A stretch of 60,045 nucleotides of DNA from CAUZJO01 sp963580245 (GCA_963580245.1 CAUZJO010000006.1:1-60045); one strand, 5' to 3'. Positions 20,143 to 29,123 are shown, numbered from the stretch's first letter. The notes: generated by a model from the letters alone, not told the origin. Numbers and translations: made by a program.

Positions 20143-20386
20143 TGCATAAGAACTGACGCTATCCAAGGATGACGGGGCTTCGCGCGCGCATCTTCGACGA
20201 GTGCCGCGACAACCCGTGGCAAACCCCCTGCCCACGCCCTGGCCGCGCGACAGAATGGGACATGCGCCCACGAATGTCCGAATGTCGGACCCACGAATGT
20301 TCATTTGCGCGTAGCCGCCGGTTTCTTGTAGATTGGGAGTTTGATGAGAGGCCCCGGCACGATCCACGATCCACCCCCCTCGAACC

Positions 20387-21430
20387 ATGAGCGTTGAATA
20401 CAAAGACTACTACGAGACCCTTGGCGTCCCCCGGACCGCCACCGGCGAGGAACTCAAGAAGGCCTACCGTAAGCTGGCGGCCAAATACCACCCCGACCGC
20501 AATGCGGGTGACAAGCGCATGGAGGAGAAGTTCAAGGATATCAACGAAGCCAATGAGGTTTTGAAGGACCCCGAGAAACGCAAGCGCTTTGACCTGCTGG
20601 GTAAGAATTGGAAGCAGGGCCAGTCATTCGAGCCCGGCGATTTCGCCGATATGTTTGGCGGCAGGGGCCCCGCCAGGGCCGGATCCTACCGGGTGCATAC
20701 GACCACCACGGGGGGCGACGCCGGCTCTTTCAGCAATTTCTTCGAGACGCTGTTCGGGAGTCTGGGCACCGGCTTCATAAACCAGCAACAACCCGGCGGG
20801 GCCGGCGGCGGGGAGGATGGCCGGATCGATCCCTTCGCCCGCTTTGAGCGAGGCCATGCGCGCCGGGGCCGCGGCGGCGGGGCGGCCAAGGCGCGGACCG
20901 ACGCGGTGGCCGAGTTGACGCTAGGCCTGGAGGAGGCGTTCCGCGGCTCGGTGCGCCGGATCAACTTTAGCCGCGCCGGTCTCAAGGGCGTTTCTTCGAC
21001 CCAGAGCTACGATGTGAAGATCCCGCCCGGCATTCGCGACGGCCAGAAGGTCCGGCTCAAGGGCCAAGGGTCGACCGTGGGGTCCAAGACGGGCGACATC
21101 CTGATCTCGGTGCGGGTCTCCCCTCACCCTCGCTACAAGCTCGAAGCCAACGACCTGAGCGCCGAGCTGCCGCTGACCCCGTGGGAGGCGGCCCTGGGCG
21201 GCCCGGTCACCGTCCAGACGCTCGACGGGACGGTCGAGGTCAAGGTCCCCGTCGGCATCCAGCCCGGCAAACGCCTGCGCGTGCGAGGACGCGGCTGGCC
21301 GGACAAGACAGGCGCCAGGGGCGACCTCTACCTCCGCGTGTCCATCCACGTCCCGCAACATCTCTCGGCGCAGGAAAAAGACCTCTTTGAACGCATGTCC
21401 AAGGTCTCGCGGTTCAAACCCCGGGCGTAA
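20387..21430 (+). CDS. DnaJ-family co-chaperone, CbpA type (no zinc finger)
   Basis: A 347-residue type-II (class B) J protein. The J domain covers about residues 5-72 with the HPD triad at H35-P36-D37, which stimulates the ATPase of DnaK. A Gly-rich, Phe-containing linker follows (about 75-165). No CxxCxGxG zinc-finger repeats are present. The C-terminal substrate-binding domains I and II begin near 175 (DAVAELTLGLEEAFRGSVRRI) and contain VKIPPGIRDGQKVRLKGQG. In the 245 bp upstream, a short dyad TCCGA-ATG-TCGGA and two copies of CCACGAATGT lie near 20272-20300 and may be regulatory. It is convergent with the DUF4340 gene. The layout resembles CbpA/DnaJ2 rather than canonical DnaJ. Confidence 0.92.
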   Translation: MSVEYKDYYETLGVPRTATGEELKKAYRKLAAKYHPDRNAGDKRMEEKFKDINEANEVLKDPEKRKRFDLLGKNWKQGQSFEPGDFADMFGGRGPARAGSYRVHTTTTGGDAGSFSNFFETLFGSLGTGFINQQQPGGAGGGEDGRIDPFARFERGHARRGRGGGAAKARTDAVAELTLGLEEAFRGSVRRINFSRAGLKGVSSTQSYDVKIPPGIRDGQKVRLKGQGSTVGSKTGDILISVRVSPHPRYKLEANDLSAELPLTPWEAALGGPVTVQTLDGTVEVKVPVGIQPGKRLRVRGRGWPDKTGARGDLYLRVSIHVPQHLSAQEKDLFERMSKVSRFKPRA

Positions 21431-21514
21431 ACGCCGCACCCCATGGCGCGGTGGTACCATCAATGCTGTTTGAAGAGTTGTTCCAAGACGGCCAGCGGAT
21501 GCCGGTGAGGCCGA

Positions 21515-23353
21515 TTATTCCGCGTCTTCTTCGGGTTCGAGGACTTCAAGAATCGACCCGATCGCGATCTTGATGCCGCCGTAGCGAATCTTGTCGATGG
21601 CGAAATATTCGTTCTCGCCACGACGCACGTAAATGTTCCTGTCGGTCTCGCCCCCCTGACCGAGCGTGGCCAGCTCGGCGCCATCCCCATCCATGAACAC
21701 CAACTCACGCTCGGGGGCCTCCAGCTTCATGGTCTGGACGAGCGTGGCGTCGTTGTCGAGCGAGGGGTCGAGCGGCCGGTCCCACTCCAGGCCGGTGACC
21801 GTATAAAGCATGGACATGACCTGGGCACCCTCGATCTGATAGGTCTTGTCGCTCTCGTCCTCCCCGACCTTGGCTTTGCCGATCCAGCCGCCCGTCTCGG
21901 TTCGGTCCAGCGTCAAGCTCTTGTCCTGGTCGATGATCCGAAGGGTCTTCACGGCGTCCGGCTCAAAGTCGAACAGCGTTTTATCGGTGATTTCGTCGCG
22001 CGTAAGGAAGAACTTCCCAGGGTCTTTCCAATCTAGACCCATAATCTCGTCGCTGCCCGACATCCGGGCGTAGACGTAATCCCCCTCATCGGCCTTCTTC
22101 CCCGTGATCAACGTCTCGGTCGTGGTCGCGTCTCTGTTGATCAGTGTCACCTCGAGGATGGGAGCATCCAGTCCCGTCAGCTCCACCTCGGGCTGCTCCT
22201 CAAAGAATTGCTTGATTTTGAGCAAGGTCAAGTCGGAGATCTTGCGAATGACGGCGGCCTGGTCGACTCGGGTCGGATCGCCGTCGGCGAGCCGCCATAG
22301 GTTGGCCGCGTCACGCTCGAGCGGCACCACCCCCTCGCCCATCTTAAAGGTCGCCCTGCCCACATCACTACTGGACACCGCGAAGATTTCCTTGGAACGT
22401 AGGTCGCTCACCTTGGGCTTCAGTTTGTTGTAATCCACCGTCGCCAGAGCGAAGGCGTGGTTGCTTCCCTCTTGCATCGCGTAACGCTTGCCGGGGTTGC
22501 CCGCGACGAAATCGCCGACCAGAAACGTCTGTTCGCTGGCCTCGTTCTCGCCGTCCGCCGCTACGTAAACCGTCCCCTTCCACGTGGGGTAATCCAGGCC
22601 GTACGGAGCCAGCTTGAGGGTGTCGGTGTCGATGAAATCCGAGCCTTTCACATTGTTCCAATCGCTGAGCAAGGTGCTGAATGCGGTGTTATCGCCCTTG
22701 CCGGCCTTGGGTTCGAGCAGTTGCCAATCACCGTCGCGCAGCTCGGCCCGGATGGTTTGGCCCTCCGAGTTCAGCGTGATCGTCGTGGCCTGGGTCAGGT
22801 TGGCCGGCAGCGTCCGCTTGTCGCGCAAGTCGTCGGGCGTCTTGGTCAACTGATTGTAGATGCTCAGCGGGAAGGTGAAAACCTGCTCGGCGTCGGCGAC
22901 GCGCGCGTAGTAATTGGACCCGTCCGGCGTCTTGTCCCCCATTTCAAGGGCCACGACGTAGTTCTCGGCGGCGGCCTTGATCTCGACCTGAATCGCCGGT
23001 TCAGCCAGACCGAAGTCGCCCAGCTTGTCTGCCTCGACATCGAACGGGTCGGACTTTTGGGCCCGGTCCAGCGCGCCGAGAAAGCTGGTCATGGCCGTCG
23101 AGGCCGCGCGCGTCTGGATCGGCGAGGTGATCATCCACTGATCATCCTGCTTTTCCAGTTTGAGCGTCTTCTCCTCGGATTCCTCGAATGATTGAATGAC
23201 GATCTCGCTAACGGCGTCGTCCTCGGGCAGCACCAGCCGGCTGTCGGCCGTCTTGCGCTCCTCGTTTTTCTTGATGCGCTTCTGATCGAGGACGTAATAG
23301 CCCACAACAGCGATGAAAATGAGGGCAATGATTAGGGTTTTCTTAGAGCTCAT
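21515..23353 (-). CDS. DUF4340 domain protein, accessory to a Gld-type ABC system
   Basis: A 612-residue protein anchored by one N-terminal membrane segment (about residues 5-22, TLIIALIFIAVVGYYVL). The rest is a mixed alpha/beta exterior part with repeated DUF4340-type units: WMITSPIQTRAASTAMTSFL near 72, the strand set VALEMGDKTPDGSNYYAR near 135, and a second unit with GDKK/GKKADEGDYVYARM near 425. It is strongly acidic overall. It is the last gene of an ATPase - permease - GldG - DUF4340 series on the minus strand, an order seen in many phyla. The family's function is unknown; the location suggests it works with the transporter at the cell envelope. Confidence 0.85.
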   Translation of the reverse strand: MSSKKTLIIALIFIAVVGYYVLDQKRIKKNEERKTADSRLVLPEDDAVSEIVIQSFEESEEKTLKLEKQDDQWMITSPIQTRAASTAMTSFLGALDRAQKSDPFDVEADKLGDFGLAEPAIQVEIKAAAENYVVALEMGDKTPDGSNYYARVADAEQVFTFPLSIYNQLTKTPDDLRDKRTLPANLTQATTITLNSEGQTIRAELRDGDWQLLEPKAGKGDNTAFSTLLSDWNNVKGSDFIDTDTLKLAPYGLDYPTWKGTVYVAADGENEASEQTFLVGDFVAGNPGKRYAMQEGSNHAFALATVDYNKLKPKVSDLRSKEIFAVSSSDVGRATFKMGEGVVPLERDAANLWRLADGDPTRVDQAAVIRKISDLTLLKIKQFFEEQPEVELTGLDAPILEVTLINRDATTTETLITGKKADEGDYVYARMSGSDEIMGLDWKDPGKFFLTRDEITDKTLFDFEPDAVKTLRIIDQDKSLTLDRTETGGWIGKAKVGEDESDKTYQIEGAQVMSMLYTVTGLEWDRPLDPSLDNDATLVQTMKLEAPERELVFMDGDGAELATLGQGGETDRNIYVRRGENEYFAIDKIRYGGIKIAIGSILEVLEPEEDAE

Positions 23354-23369
23354 CGCATGAATCCATTTG

Positions 23370-23393
23370 TCGGGTTAGTCGGGTACATCGGGT
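23370..23393 (+). repeat. Three copies of TCGGGT at 9-bp spacing
   Basis: TCGGGT occurs at 23370, 23379 and 23388 in the 98-bp gap between the GldG and DUF4340 genes (read on the minus strand as ACCCGA). The even spacing could mark a protein-binding site for the DUF4340 leader, but with three short units chance is quite possible. Confidence 0.3.
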
Positions 23394-23451
23394 CTCGGTA
23401 AAAAACGTAGACCGGCGAAAATTCTTTTTTCCGATACCCAAAACCCGATTC

Positions 23452-25104
23452 TCATCCTCTACGTCTCACCAAAGAGTAACTCACCCCGCCAAAGAAAAGC
23501 AGACCGGGGATCAGCAGGACCGACACGACAAAAATGATTCGCCGCAGCCCGTCCCCCAGAATGATCGGCGTGCCTTCGATGAGCCGTGGCGGCACCGAGA
23601 TCATCTCTTCCTGCTCGGTCAGCCAGTTGACGGTGTTAAGCATCAATTCCACGCCGACCTGGTCCCTCGAGAGGAACCCGTCCTGAATCAATTCACTGGT
23701 GCCGAAGACCACCAACCGCGCCCCACCCCCATCGGTGGGCAGGTTGGGAACGCCGGGCGGCGGCGCGGGTTGGGACTTCTCCACGGCCACGCCCAGGACT
23801 TGCTCCTTCATCGCGCCCGGATCGGGCGAAGGAAGCTTGCCCCGCGCGGCCAGAACCTTGGTGACGTCCTCGGACCAGGCGTTAGGACTGGTCTGGAGCA
23901 GATCGGTGTGCTTCCACTGGCTGGAGCCGGCCGGGCCACCCGCCTCGCCCGCCACGGGACGACACATCGAAAGGACCATGCGCGCGCCGCGCCCCCCAAG
24001 CTCCGTGGTGATCGGATGCGTCTCATCGTAGCGCGCGACCATGGGTTTATCGGGCCCCAAGCCGATCTGAGCGCTGAACATGTCCAATACGATCTTTTCC
24101 TCGACCACGATCCCGTACAGATCAAGCAATCCCTTCAGATTATCCAGCGAGGTCGCGAATTCTCCAAGAGCAACGTCCAGCAAGACCAATAACTTGCCAT
24201 CAGCATTCAAGTACTTTTCGATCGCCGTAACCTCGACCGGCAGCAGATCGGTCTTGGGCCCGGCGATGGCCAGCATCGTGGCGTCATCGGGCACGAAGCC
24301 CGCGCTTATCAGATTCAGTTCTTCGGTTTCCATCCCGCGCTGGACCAGGAAATCGCGCAGCGCGCCGAGCGATGGAGGAACCTTGCGAGGGTCCTGGGAG
24401 GTCGGACGCTCGTAAGCCACCTCCCCGTGGCCCGACAGAAAGTAAAGCTTGATCTTCTCCTTGCGCGTCACCTCGACGATCGCATTGCTCAAGGTATTCT
24501 CGGCGCGCGTCGGCATGACGACGAAGCCCTGACCGAATTCGGCGACACTGAGCTTCTTGGTGCGGTCGCCCGACTTGATGATCACGTCGCCTGCGCGGAT
24601 GGTGTCGCCGTAATTGCGCGCCAGCAGCGGCTCATTGGTCGGGTTGATGACCTTGAAATCCAACTGTTCGGTATGCGCCGAATAGAGATTGATCAATTCG
24701 CGAAATGGATCGGGAGTGGGCGCGAAGAAAACGACCTCCACCTCTTCATCAAGGTTGCGCAGGTACTTCCTGCTTTGCTCCGATAGGCTGTACACCTTTT
24801 GCTCGGTCAGGTCGATCTTCGGCGTGTATTGCTGGGCGAACAGGTAGGCCACGATGCAAATGCCGAAAACCAGAATCGAATAGACGAAGACGTGCAGGTA
24901 GTACTTGAGGTTGGCCACCTCGGCTTTGGCGAACAGGGTCAGGAACAACAACAGGCCGACGCCGATGACCGTGTACGAGACGGTATCGAAGCTCACCTTA
25001 AAGACCGCATAGCCGAATCCCGCAACCAGGCACAGCAGGCCGACGACCGGCAATAGGCGAAAGAAGAACTTCAGTTGCGTTTCGACTCGTTGATGGTTCG
25101 CCAT
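23452..25104 (-). CDS. GldG-type auxiliary protein of an ABC transporter
   Basis: A 550-residue membrane protein of the GldG/ABC-type uncharacterised transport auxiliary family. Three to four N-terminal transmembrane helices lie within residues 15-95, then a large exterior domain starting IDLTEQKVYSLSEQSRKYLRNL (the family hallmark), a segment IKLYFLSGHGEVAYERP near 215, and LLVLLDVALGEFATSLDNL near 305. One C-terminal helix (IIFVVSVLLIPGLLFFGGV) is followed by a basic RRRG tail. In Flavobacterium, GldA/F/G are needed for gliding; elsewhere the role is unknown. The start codon lies 3 bp after the stop of the permease gene, so the two are tightly coupled. Confidence 0.88.
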   Translation of the reverse strand: MANHQRVETQLKFFFRLLPVVGLLCLVAGFGYAVFKVSFDTVSYTVIGVGLLLFLTLFAKAEVANLKYYLHVFVYSILVFGICIVAYLFAQQYTPKIDLTEQKVYSLSEQSRKYLRNLDEEVEVVFFAPTPDPFRELINLYSAHTEQLDFKVINPTNEPLLARNYGDTIRAGDVIIKSGDRTKKLSVAEFGQGFVVMPTRAENTLSNAIVEVTRKEKIKLYFLSGHGEVAYERPTSQDPRKVPPSLGALRDFLVQRGMETEELNLISAGFVPDDATMLAIAGPKTDLLPVEVTAIEKYLNADGKLLVLLDVALGEFATSLDNLKGLLDLYGIVVEEKIVLDMFSAQIGLGPDKPMVARYDETHPITTELGGRGARMVLSMCRPVAGEAGGPAGSSQWKHTDLLQTSPNAWSEDVTKVLAARGKLPSPDPGAMKEQVLGVAVEKSQPAPPPGVPNLPTDGGGARLVVFGTSELIQDGFLSRDQVGVELMLNTVNWLTEQEEMISVPPRLIEGTPIILGDGLRRIIFVVSVLLIPGLLFFGGVSYSLVRRRG

Positions 25105-25107
25105 GGC

Positions 25108-25908
25108 CTATATCCTCCAGCGCCGCGCGTCGAGCGTTTTGCTGGCGATGAACAGAAAGAGGAACGCGGCCAGGAAGTAGAAGGCGAAGTCCTTGAGCAG
25201 CAGCACGCCGCGCACGAAATTCTCGGTGTGCTGGGAGGCGGTGAATTCGGACAGGATCTCGCGCAGCTGCGGGTAGCTCTCCATCTGAAAGGCACCGAGC
25301 ACGTTCCACAGGATCAGGCCGATCAGCGTAATGACGGCCGCCGTGATCTGGTTGTCGGTGAACGAGGAAGCCATCAGCCCGAAGGCACCGTAGGCCGCGA
25401 AGATGAGCAGCAGCCCGATCCAGCACGAAATGACAATGGGCCATTCGGGGGCCGAGCCGCTGGACCGGCCCGCCCACCACACGATCAGCGGGAAAACCCC
25501 GCTCAGGACGACCGTCACAAGCCCCACGGTGACCAACGCCAGGTATTTGCCCATCAGGATCGCCCAATCGCCGATGGGGCAAGTCACGAGCAACTCGAAG
25601 GTCCCGCGGTTTTTCTCCTCGGCCACCAGCCGCATCGAGAACAGCGGGATTGTGAACAAGATCAGCGAGATCATCACCTGGAAAATCTGGCGGATGATGA
25701 CATCGGTGGCGTTGGGGGCCTGTTGCGCCTGGCCGAACATGCTCGGCTGGCCCGCTCGCAAGGACATCTGGCTGAAGAGTCCCATCAGGTCTTGAAAGAT
25801 CATGCCGATGATCAGGAAGAACAGCGCCAGGACCACGTAGGTGCTGGTGGAGTAGAAATAAGCTCTCACCTCGCGCTTATAGATGGGCATGAACGACAAA
25901 AAAGCCAT
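25108..25908 (-). CDS. ABC-2 type permease, GldF-like
   Basis: A 266-residue membrane protein with six predicted transmembrane segments. The N-terminus (FMPIYKREVRAYFYSTSTYVVLALFFLIIGMIF) and the ERNRGTFELLVT-like motif, here EEKNRGTFELLVTCPIGDW near residue 95, are typical of ABC-2 permeases. It sits 3 bp downstream of the ATPase stop and 3 bp upstream of the GldG gene, so all should be made from one transcript. Together with the ATPase it would form the core of the transporter; the substrate is unknown. Confidence 0.9.
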   Translation of the reverse strand: MAFLSFMPIYKREVRAYFYSTSTYVVLALFFLIIGMIFQDLMGLFSQMSLRAGQPSMFGQAQQAPNATDVIIRQIFQVMISLILFTIPLFSMRLVAEEKNRGTFELLVTCPIGDWAILMGKYLALVTVGLVTVVLSGVFPLIVWWAGRSSGSAPEWPIVISCWIGLLLIFAAYGAFGLMASSFTDNQITAAVITLIGLILWNVLGAFQMESYPQLREILSEFTASQHTENFVRGVLLLKDFAFYFLAAFLFLFIASKTLDARRWRI

Positions 25909-25911
25909 GAA

Positions 25912-26910
25912 CTAAGCGGCCTCCCTCTGACCCGAGATGACGCGCAGGAAAATGTCCTCCAGCGACAGGCCCGAAGACTGCAACTCGAGCAGGTCGTGGC
26001 CAGCCCCGACGATGGCCTTGGCCAACTCGGCCCGCGGGTTCTTCCCCGGCTCCGTTTCGATGCGATAAACTCCCGAGTCGCTTCCCAGGTCACGGTCCTG
26101 CTTGACCGAGGATACCCCCGCCACCCGGCCGATGATCTCCTGGACCTGGGCGGGCGGTCCCTCGACGGTGGCCATGACCACACTGACTCCACCCATGCGC
26201 GAAACAAGGTGCTCGGGCGTCCCCTCGGCCTCGATCCGGCCGCGATTGATGATGATCACCTTCTGGCAGATCATCGAGACCTCGGGCAGGATGTGCGTGG
26301 ACAGAATCACCGTGCGCCGCCCCCGCATCTGCTTGATGACCTCGCGGATTTCGTGAATCTGGGCGGGGTCCAGCCCCACCGTGGGCTCATCGAGGACCAG
26401 CACGCGCGGGTTGCCGAGCAGCGCCTGCGCCAGAACCACCCGCTGGCGGAAACCCTTGGACAGGTTGCCCACAATCCGGCGAGTCACCTCTTGGAGGCCG
26501 CACTCCTGGATGACCTCGTCGATGAATGCCTTGCGCCGGCTGCGCGGGTAACGCTTGATCTCGGCCATGAATTTCAGATAGGCCAGGACGTTCATGTCAT
26601 GATAAATAGGGGCGTTTTCGGGTAGGTAGCCGATGATGGCCCGGACGTCGGTCGAATTGGCGGCCGTGTCGTGGCCCCCCACGCGAACGTGACCGGCGGT
26701 GGCCGGCGTATAACAAGTGATGACCCGCATCGTGGTGCTCTTGCCCGCGCCGTTGGGTCCGAGGAAGCCCAGAATCTCGCCCTCGGCCACCTGAAACGTG
26801 ATGTTGTCCACGGCCGTGGTGATGCCGTAGACCTTGGTTAGGTTTTCGACCTCGATCATGGCCCGCGCCGGGGGCTGCTCGGCTGGGGTCGCTTCAGGTG
26901 CTGCTGCCAT
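25912..26910 (-). CDS. ABC transporter ATPase, GldA-like
   Basis: A 332-residue ATP-binding subunit. Walker A is GPNGAGKST near residue 48, the Q-loop region is YLPENAPIYHDM, the signature is LSKGFRQRV, Walker B is VLVLDEPTVGLD, and the switch His is in STHILPEV. An extra C-terminal domain of about 90 residues follows (from VVMATVEGPPAQVQEIIGRV), as in GldA/CcmA-type exporters. I start at the ATG at 26910 because GGAGG lies nine bases upstream; an in-frame GTG at 26937 is less likely. It is the first gene of the operon read from the promoter at 27037-27066. Confidence 0.92.
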   Translation of the reverse strand: MAAAPEATPAEQPPARAMIEVENLTKVYGITTAVDNITFQVAEGEILGFLGPNGAGKSTTMRVITCYTPATAGHVRVGGHDTAANSTDVRAIIGYLPENAPIYHDMNVLAYLKFMAEIKRYPRSRRKAFIDEVIQECGLQEVTRRIVGNLSKGFRQRVVLAQALLGNPRVLVLDEPTVGLDPAQIHEIREVIKQMRGRRTVILSTHILPEVSMICQKVIIINRGRIEAEGTPEHLVSRMGGVSVVMATVEGPPAQVQEIIGRVAGVSSVKQDRDLGSDSGVYRIETEPGKNPRAELAKAIVGAGHDLLELQSSGLSLEDIFLRVISGQREAA

Positions 26911-27036
26911 CCGGCCAATCCTCCGTCCAAATTCCACCGCGAATCGATCCGCCGTTCAGCCTACCCGCGGCACCCACCGTGAAGGGCTGAAGGATCGTTC
27001 CCGATCATCCCCAGTCATGGGGGTAGAATCGATCTG

Positions 27037-27066
27037 ATTAGATTACGTACTGAGCCACGATGTCAA
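27037..27066 (-). promoter_or_regulatory. Sigma70-type promoter of the Gld-like ABC operon
   Basis: On the minus strand a perfect TTGACA (27061-27066) is followed after 18 bp by TCTAAT (27037-27042). Transcription would start near 27030 and give a leader of about 120 bases before the ATPase ATG. It is divergent from the mraZ promoter. Confidence 0.6.
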
Positions 27067-27454
27067 GAGGTATCCGCCGAATTTTTTTAGAGCCTCGGAT
27101 CAAAGCAAAACAATGCACGCCTGACAGATACAAACCGAACAGGGCCGTCCCACGCTGCTTGCAAAGCTCGTGCCATACTGCGAACTCCCTGGGCACGAAC
27201 TGGATATTGCCCCTCCGTTGCGGCGATTGAATTTTTGAAGGAAGCGGGATACGATCGGCCCGATTGCCTTCAAATCCACGACCGCGAAACGTCGCGCGTC
27301 AGTTTGTCCCACCGATGGTGCAATATTGCGCAGCCCAGCCCACCGAGTTCCGTCCCCATGACCGTACAGGAATGAGGCATGGCACCCCTCTCGCCGGGAA
27401 CTGAGGGGGGCTGGAGGAGGCCGAAAAAAATAAAAAAAAAAGTGGGGAAAGCTA
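27067..27454. other. Intergenic DNA between divergent promoters
   Basis: This 388-bp interval separates the ABC operon promoter from the mraZ promoter. Open frames here have no recognisable protein features. Near the right end are two A-runs (7 and 10 As, 27424-27441) just upstream of the mraZ promoter, which could act as an UP-like or bent element. I see nothing else. Confidence 0.5.
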
Positions 27455-27482
27455 TTGACACGGGTGGGGAATTGTGTAGAAT
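27455..27482 (+). promoter_or_regulatory. Sigma70-type promoter of the mraZ/dcw cluster
   Basis: TTGACA at 27455-27460 and TAGAAT at 27477-27482 are separated by 16 bp. A-rich DNA lies just upstream. The expected start is about 27489, leaving a leader of roughly 120 bases that contains the G-rich boxes described next. Confidence 0.7.
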
Positions 27483-27495
27483 TGGTTATCCTCGT

Positions 27496-27540
27496 AGGAA
27501 CCAAAGGGGGAAACGGGGAGGAAACAGGAGAGGAAGGGGG
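27496..27540 (+). promoter_or_regulatory. Probable MraZ operator: five G-rich boxes at 10-bp period
   Basis: Five-base boxes AGGAA, GGGGG, GGGAG, AGGAG and GGGGG start at 27496, 27506, 27516, 27526 and 27536 exactly, each followed by a five-base spacer. MraZ of other bacteria binds direct repeats of TGGGN separated by five bases next to its own promoter. The spacing and the location just behind the predicted transcription start fit autorepression by MraZ. The box sequence differs from TGGGN, so the assignment is an inference. Two TGGGG sequences flank the -35 hexamer (27443, 27465) and a TGGGA lies at 27559. Confidence 0.5.
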
Positions 27541-27611
27541 GACACCGGTCGCGCAAAATGGGAGTGGGGGCTGACTCGTCAGCCACGGCCCCTTAGCGGC
27601 GGCAGCCTCGC

Positions 27612-28136
27612 ATGACCATCGAGCGAACCTTTCTCGGCAATGAAAGCATGACGATCGACGCGAAGGGCCGCGTGGCCTTTCCGGCGCGATTCCTGGCTGT
27701 GCTGCGCGAGATTTGCCCGGACCAAGCTGATGCGGTGGGGCTGGTGGTTTCGCCCGACCGGTCAATCAAGATCATGCCGCTGCCCGCGTTCGAAAAATCC
27801 CTGGAGACTTGGCGCAACCTCGACTATCAGGTCCCCGCTGAACGGATGGTGCTTAATATGTCCACGTCGCTCGCGGATGTCGCCCAACTCGACACGCAGA
27901 ACCGGATCAAGCTCAATCAGGAGATGATGGGGATCTGCTCAATTGACCGGCAGGTCGTTTTCACCGGGAATCTGCAATACATGCAACTTTATGACACCAA
28001 TGTCTGGCGCGAGAGCATCCAGGAGAATTTGAAGAATTTAAGCGACGCGACCGGCGAGGTTGCCCGGCGCAAGGATCAGTCGCAACGGCCCGTCCAGTAT
28101 GTGATCAACGCGACGCCGTCGCCAGAGACGGTGTGA
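27612..28136 (+). CDS. mraZ: MraZ, transcriptional regulator of the dcw cluster
   Basis: A 174-residue MraZ with the two SpoVT/AbrB-like repeats. The first has the signature DAKGRVAFPARF near residue 15, and the second has DTQNRIKLNQEM near 95. Both carry the DxxxR core used for DNA contact in the ring-shaped oligomer. The C-terminal tail of about 30 residues is polar and longer than in short family members. It is the first gene of the division/cell-wall cluster, 10 bp ahead of rsmH, and probably represses it through the boxes in its leader. No strong Shine-Dalgarno precedes the ATG. Confidence 0.93.
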   Translation: MTIERTFLGNESMTIDAKGRVAFPARFLAVLREICPDQADAVGLVVSPDRSIKIMPLPAFEKSLETWRNLDYQVPAERMVLNMSTSLADVAQLDTQNRIKLNQEMMGICSIDRQVVFTGNLQYMQLYDTNVWRESIQENLKNLSDATGEVARRKDQSQRPVQYVINATPSPETV

Positions 28137-28145
28137 TATTTTACC

Positions 28146-29123
28146 ATGAGTGAGCCGGTCTACCATGAACCGGTGCTCACGAAGGAGGTGCTCGACACGC
28201 TCATCCCCGTCCCCGGTCAGTACGTCATCGACGCGACCACGGGGCAGGGAGGACATAGCTTGCCCATTCTGATACGGATGGGATTTAAGGGGCTTCTGGT
28301 AGGGATTGATCGGGATGCACTCATGCTCGAAGCGGCTCGACAGCGGTTCGAGTCCGCTCACGTCCCCCAAGGCTGTTACCGTTTGGTGACGGCCAATTAT
28401 ACCAACCTGGCTAACGCCATTCCCCCTACACTGCCCGATGCCCACGTTACCGCACCCGATGGTCTGCTGTTTGACCTGGGCCCCTCAAATGCCCAACTAC
28501 TCGATCCCGCCCGGGGGCTGAGCTGGACCAGCGACTCCTCGCTGGACATGCGGCTCAGTCCCCAGGAGGGTGGGCCAACCGCCGCGGACCTGGTCAATAC
28601 GCTGAGCGCGGAGGAGTTGACCGCACTGTTCCGCGATTTGGCCGACGAACGGTGGGCCAAACGGATCGCGGGTCGGATCGTCGGCGAACGGGCCGGTCAA
28701 GCGATCCGCACCGGACGGCAACTGGGCGAACTGGTCAGCCGGGCGATTCCCCGGCGAAACTGGCCGCCCAAGACCCATCCCGCCACGCGAGTGTTTTTGG
28801 CCCTGCGGATCAGGGTGAATGAGGAGGACCGAGCACTGGAGAAGGTCTTGCCGATCGCGTTCGAGATGCTCAAGCCGGGCGGTCGCATGGTGGTCATAAG
28901 TTTTCACTCGGGTGAACACCGGCGCGTGCGACGCTTCATGCGGGAGATGGCCAAGCCGCCCCAGCCGCCATGGCCCCAACCGCAGAGTGAAGCCAAGGCG
29001 CCGGGCCGGTTGTTGACCCGCAAGCCGATCGCGCCGGGTCCCGAAGAGATCCAGCGCAACCCACGCAGCCGCTCCGCGCGACTGTGGGCACTCGAAAAAC
29101 TCGAAGGGGAGCAAGACCAATGA
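28146..29123 (+). CDS. rsmH: 16S rRNA (cytosine-1402-N4) methyltransferase
   Basis: A 325-residue RsmH (MraW) that methylates N4 of C1402 in 16S rRNA using S-adenosylmethionine. The N-terminal HEPVLTKEVLDTL, SAM-binding DATTGQGGHS and THPATRVFLALRIRVNEE motifs are clear. Several usually strict positions differ: the DLGVSSPQ-type motif reads DLGPSNAQL, and the ISFHSLED-type motif reads ISFHSGEHRRVRRF. Length and gene order (after mraZ, before an FtsL-like gene) support the assignment. The stop overlaps the next ATG by four bases. Confidence 0.92.
   Translation: MSEPVYHEPVLTKEVLDTLIPVPGQYVIDATTGQGGHSLPILIRMGFKGLLVGIDRDALMLEAARQRFESAHVPQGCYRLVTANYTNLANAIPPTLPDAHVTAPDGLLFDLGPSNAQLLDPARGLSWTSDSSLDMRLSPQEGGPTAADLVNTLSAEELTALFRDLADERWAKRIAGRIVGERAGQAIRTGRQLGELVSRAIPRRNWPPKTHPATRVFLALRIRVNEEDRALEKVLPIAFEMLKPGGRMVVISFHSGEHRRVRRFMREMAKPPQPPWPQPQSEAKAPGRLLTRKPIAPGPEEIQRNPRSRSARLWALEKLEGEQDQ

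Noticed and set aside
25075..26625. 516-codon plus-strand frame over the ABC genes
   Set aside because: Rich in Gln/His/Asp, lacks hydrophobic segments or motifs; the minus strand encodes clear ABC proteins.
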